Source: Methanomicrobiales archaeon (GTDB lineage Archaea; Halobacteriota; Methanomicrobia; Methanomicrobiales; Methanoculleaceae). Taken from it: 5,155 nucleotides of DNA. Below are positions 4,996 to 5,155 of the stretch, in pieces. The notes under the pieces are model-generated. The model worked only from the letters and a program-made list of their open reading frames with translations. It was not told the DNA's origin and ran no database searches. Each line of letters opens with the position of its first letter. Position 1 is the stretch's first letter. Made by a program: the position numbers and the translations under genes. The DNA is taken from the NCBI GenBank assembly GCA_012510295.1, contig JAAZID010000098.1:1-5155 (forward strand), in the 5' to 3' direction.

Positions 4996-5155
4996 TCAAC
5001 TGTTTTACCTGGGGGAGGGCTTTCAGGTCTTTGTAGACCGATGCCGGAACCCGGTCTTCATCGACGATCAGCACAAGTTTTGGCTCCTCTGCGAGGTAGG
5101 GGTCGGTGACGAAGATCTGGCGGATGGAGAGGTCGTGGTCGACGAGAACCTTGAC
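4988..5155 (-). CDS. ACT-domain protein, predicted regulator of amino acid metabolism (5' partial, C-terminal end only)
   Basis: I translated this from the minus strand: 55 residues running in from the right edge to a TGA at 4990-4988. The visible part starts VKVLVDHDLSIRQIF and continues with EEPKLVLIVDEDRVPASVY, ending in [10 protein letters not shown]. This is the helix-strand-strand-helix-strand pattern of an ACT domain, with the 'SIRQI' and 'EPKL' features of archaeal COG2150 proteins, where a C-terminal ACT domain follows a helix-turn-helix-like N-terminus. The rest of the gene lies beyond 5155. It converges on the HD gene and the coding ends overlap by eight bases. ACT domains usually bind amino acids. 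The COG2150 label is a judgement from a fragment; the ACT call is firmer. Confidence 0.75.
   Translation of the reverse strand, partial: VKVLVDHDLSIRQIFVTDPYLAEEPKLVLIVDEDRVPASVYKDLKALPQVKQLII

Overview
The window looks like part of a euryarchaeal methanogen chromosome, most likely Methanomicrobiales and close to Methanoculleus. The evidence is archaeal-only gene content (transcription factor E, the tRNA C56 ribose methylase aTrm56, UPF0280, a TIGR00295-type HD protein), GC-rich coding DNA with tightly overlapping genes, and the sulfur-assimilation gene set known from methanogens. The genus is inferred from style and gene order, not proven.

Layout: (A) 1-1512, plus strand, is the 3' part of an operon. 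It holds the tandem-CBS tail of what is probably a COG1900 (DUF39) homocysteine-forming sulfurtransferase, a NIL-domain 2[4Fe-4S] ferredoxin, and a UPF0280 (COG2122) ApbE-like protein. The genes overlap as GTGA and ATGA. Work on Methanosarcina acetivorans tied these families to direct incorporation of sulfide into homocysteine from aspartate semialdehyde. (B) 1509-1901, minus strand, is an acidic protein I do not recognise; its stop codon shares a CTAG with the UPF0280 stop. (C) 1902-1958 is a short divergent spacer with a perfect 6+1+6 palindrome. (D) 1959-3884, plus strand, encodes a small winged-helix protein, aTrm56 and an ATP-grasp ligase of unknown substrate, all closely packed. (E) 3885-3995 is a 111-bp spacer with a strong hairpin, imperfect direct repeats, TATA-like boxes and a Shine-Dalgarno site ahead of tfe. 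(F) 3996-4995, plus strand, is tfe overlapping an HD-domain hydrolase. (G) 4988-5155, minus strand, is the C-terminal end of an ACT-domain protein that converges on and overlaps the HD gene.

Functionally the window joins methionine/homocysteine sulfur metabolism to an information-processing block (tRNA modification, transcription initiation) that carries two enzymes of unknown substrate, the ATP-grasp and HD proteins. The most open questions are the ATP-grasp substrate, the role of the UPF0280 protein in sulfide use, and the structured tfe promoter. I saw no tRNA, rRNA, CRISPR array, insertion sequence or other mobile element.
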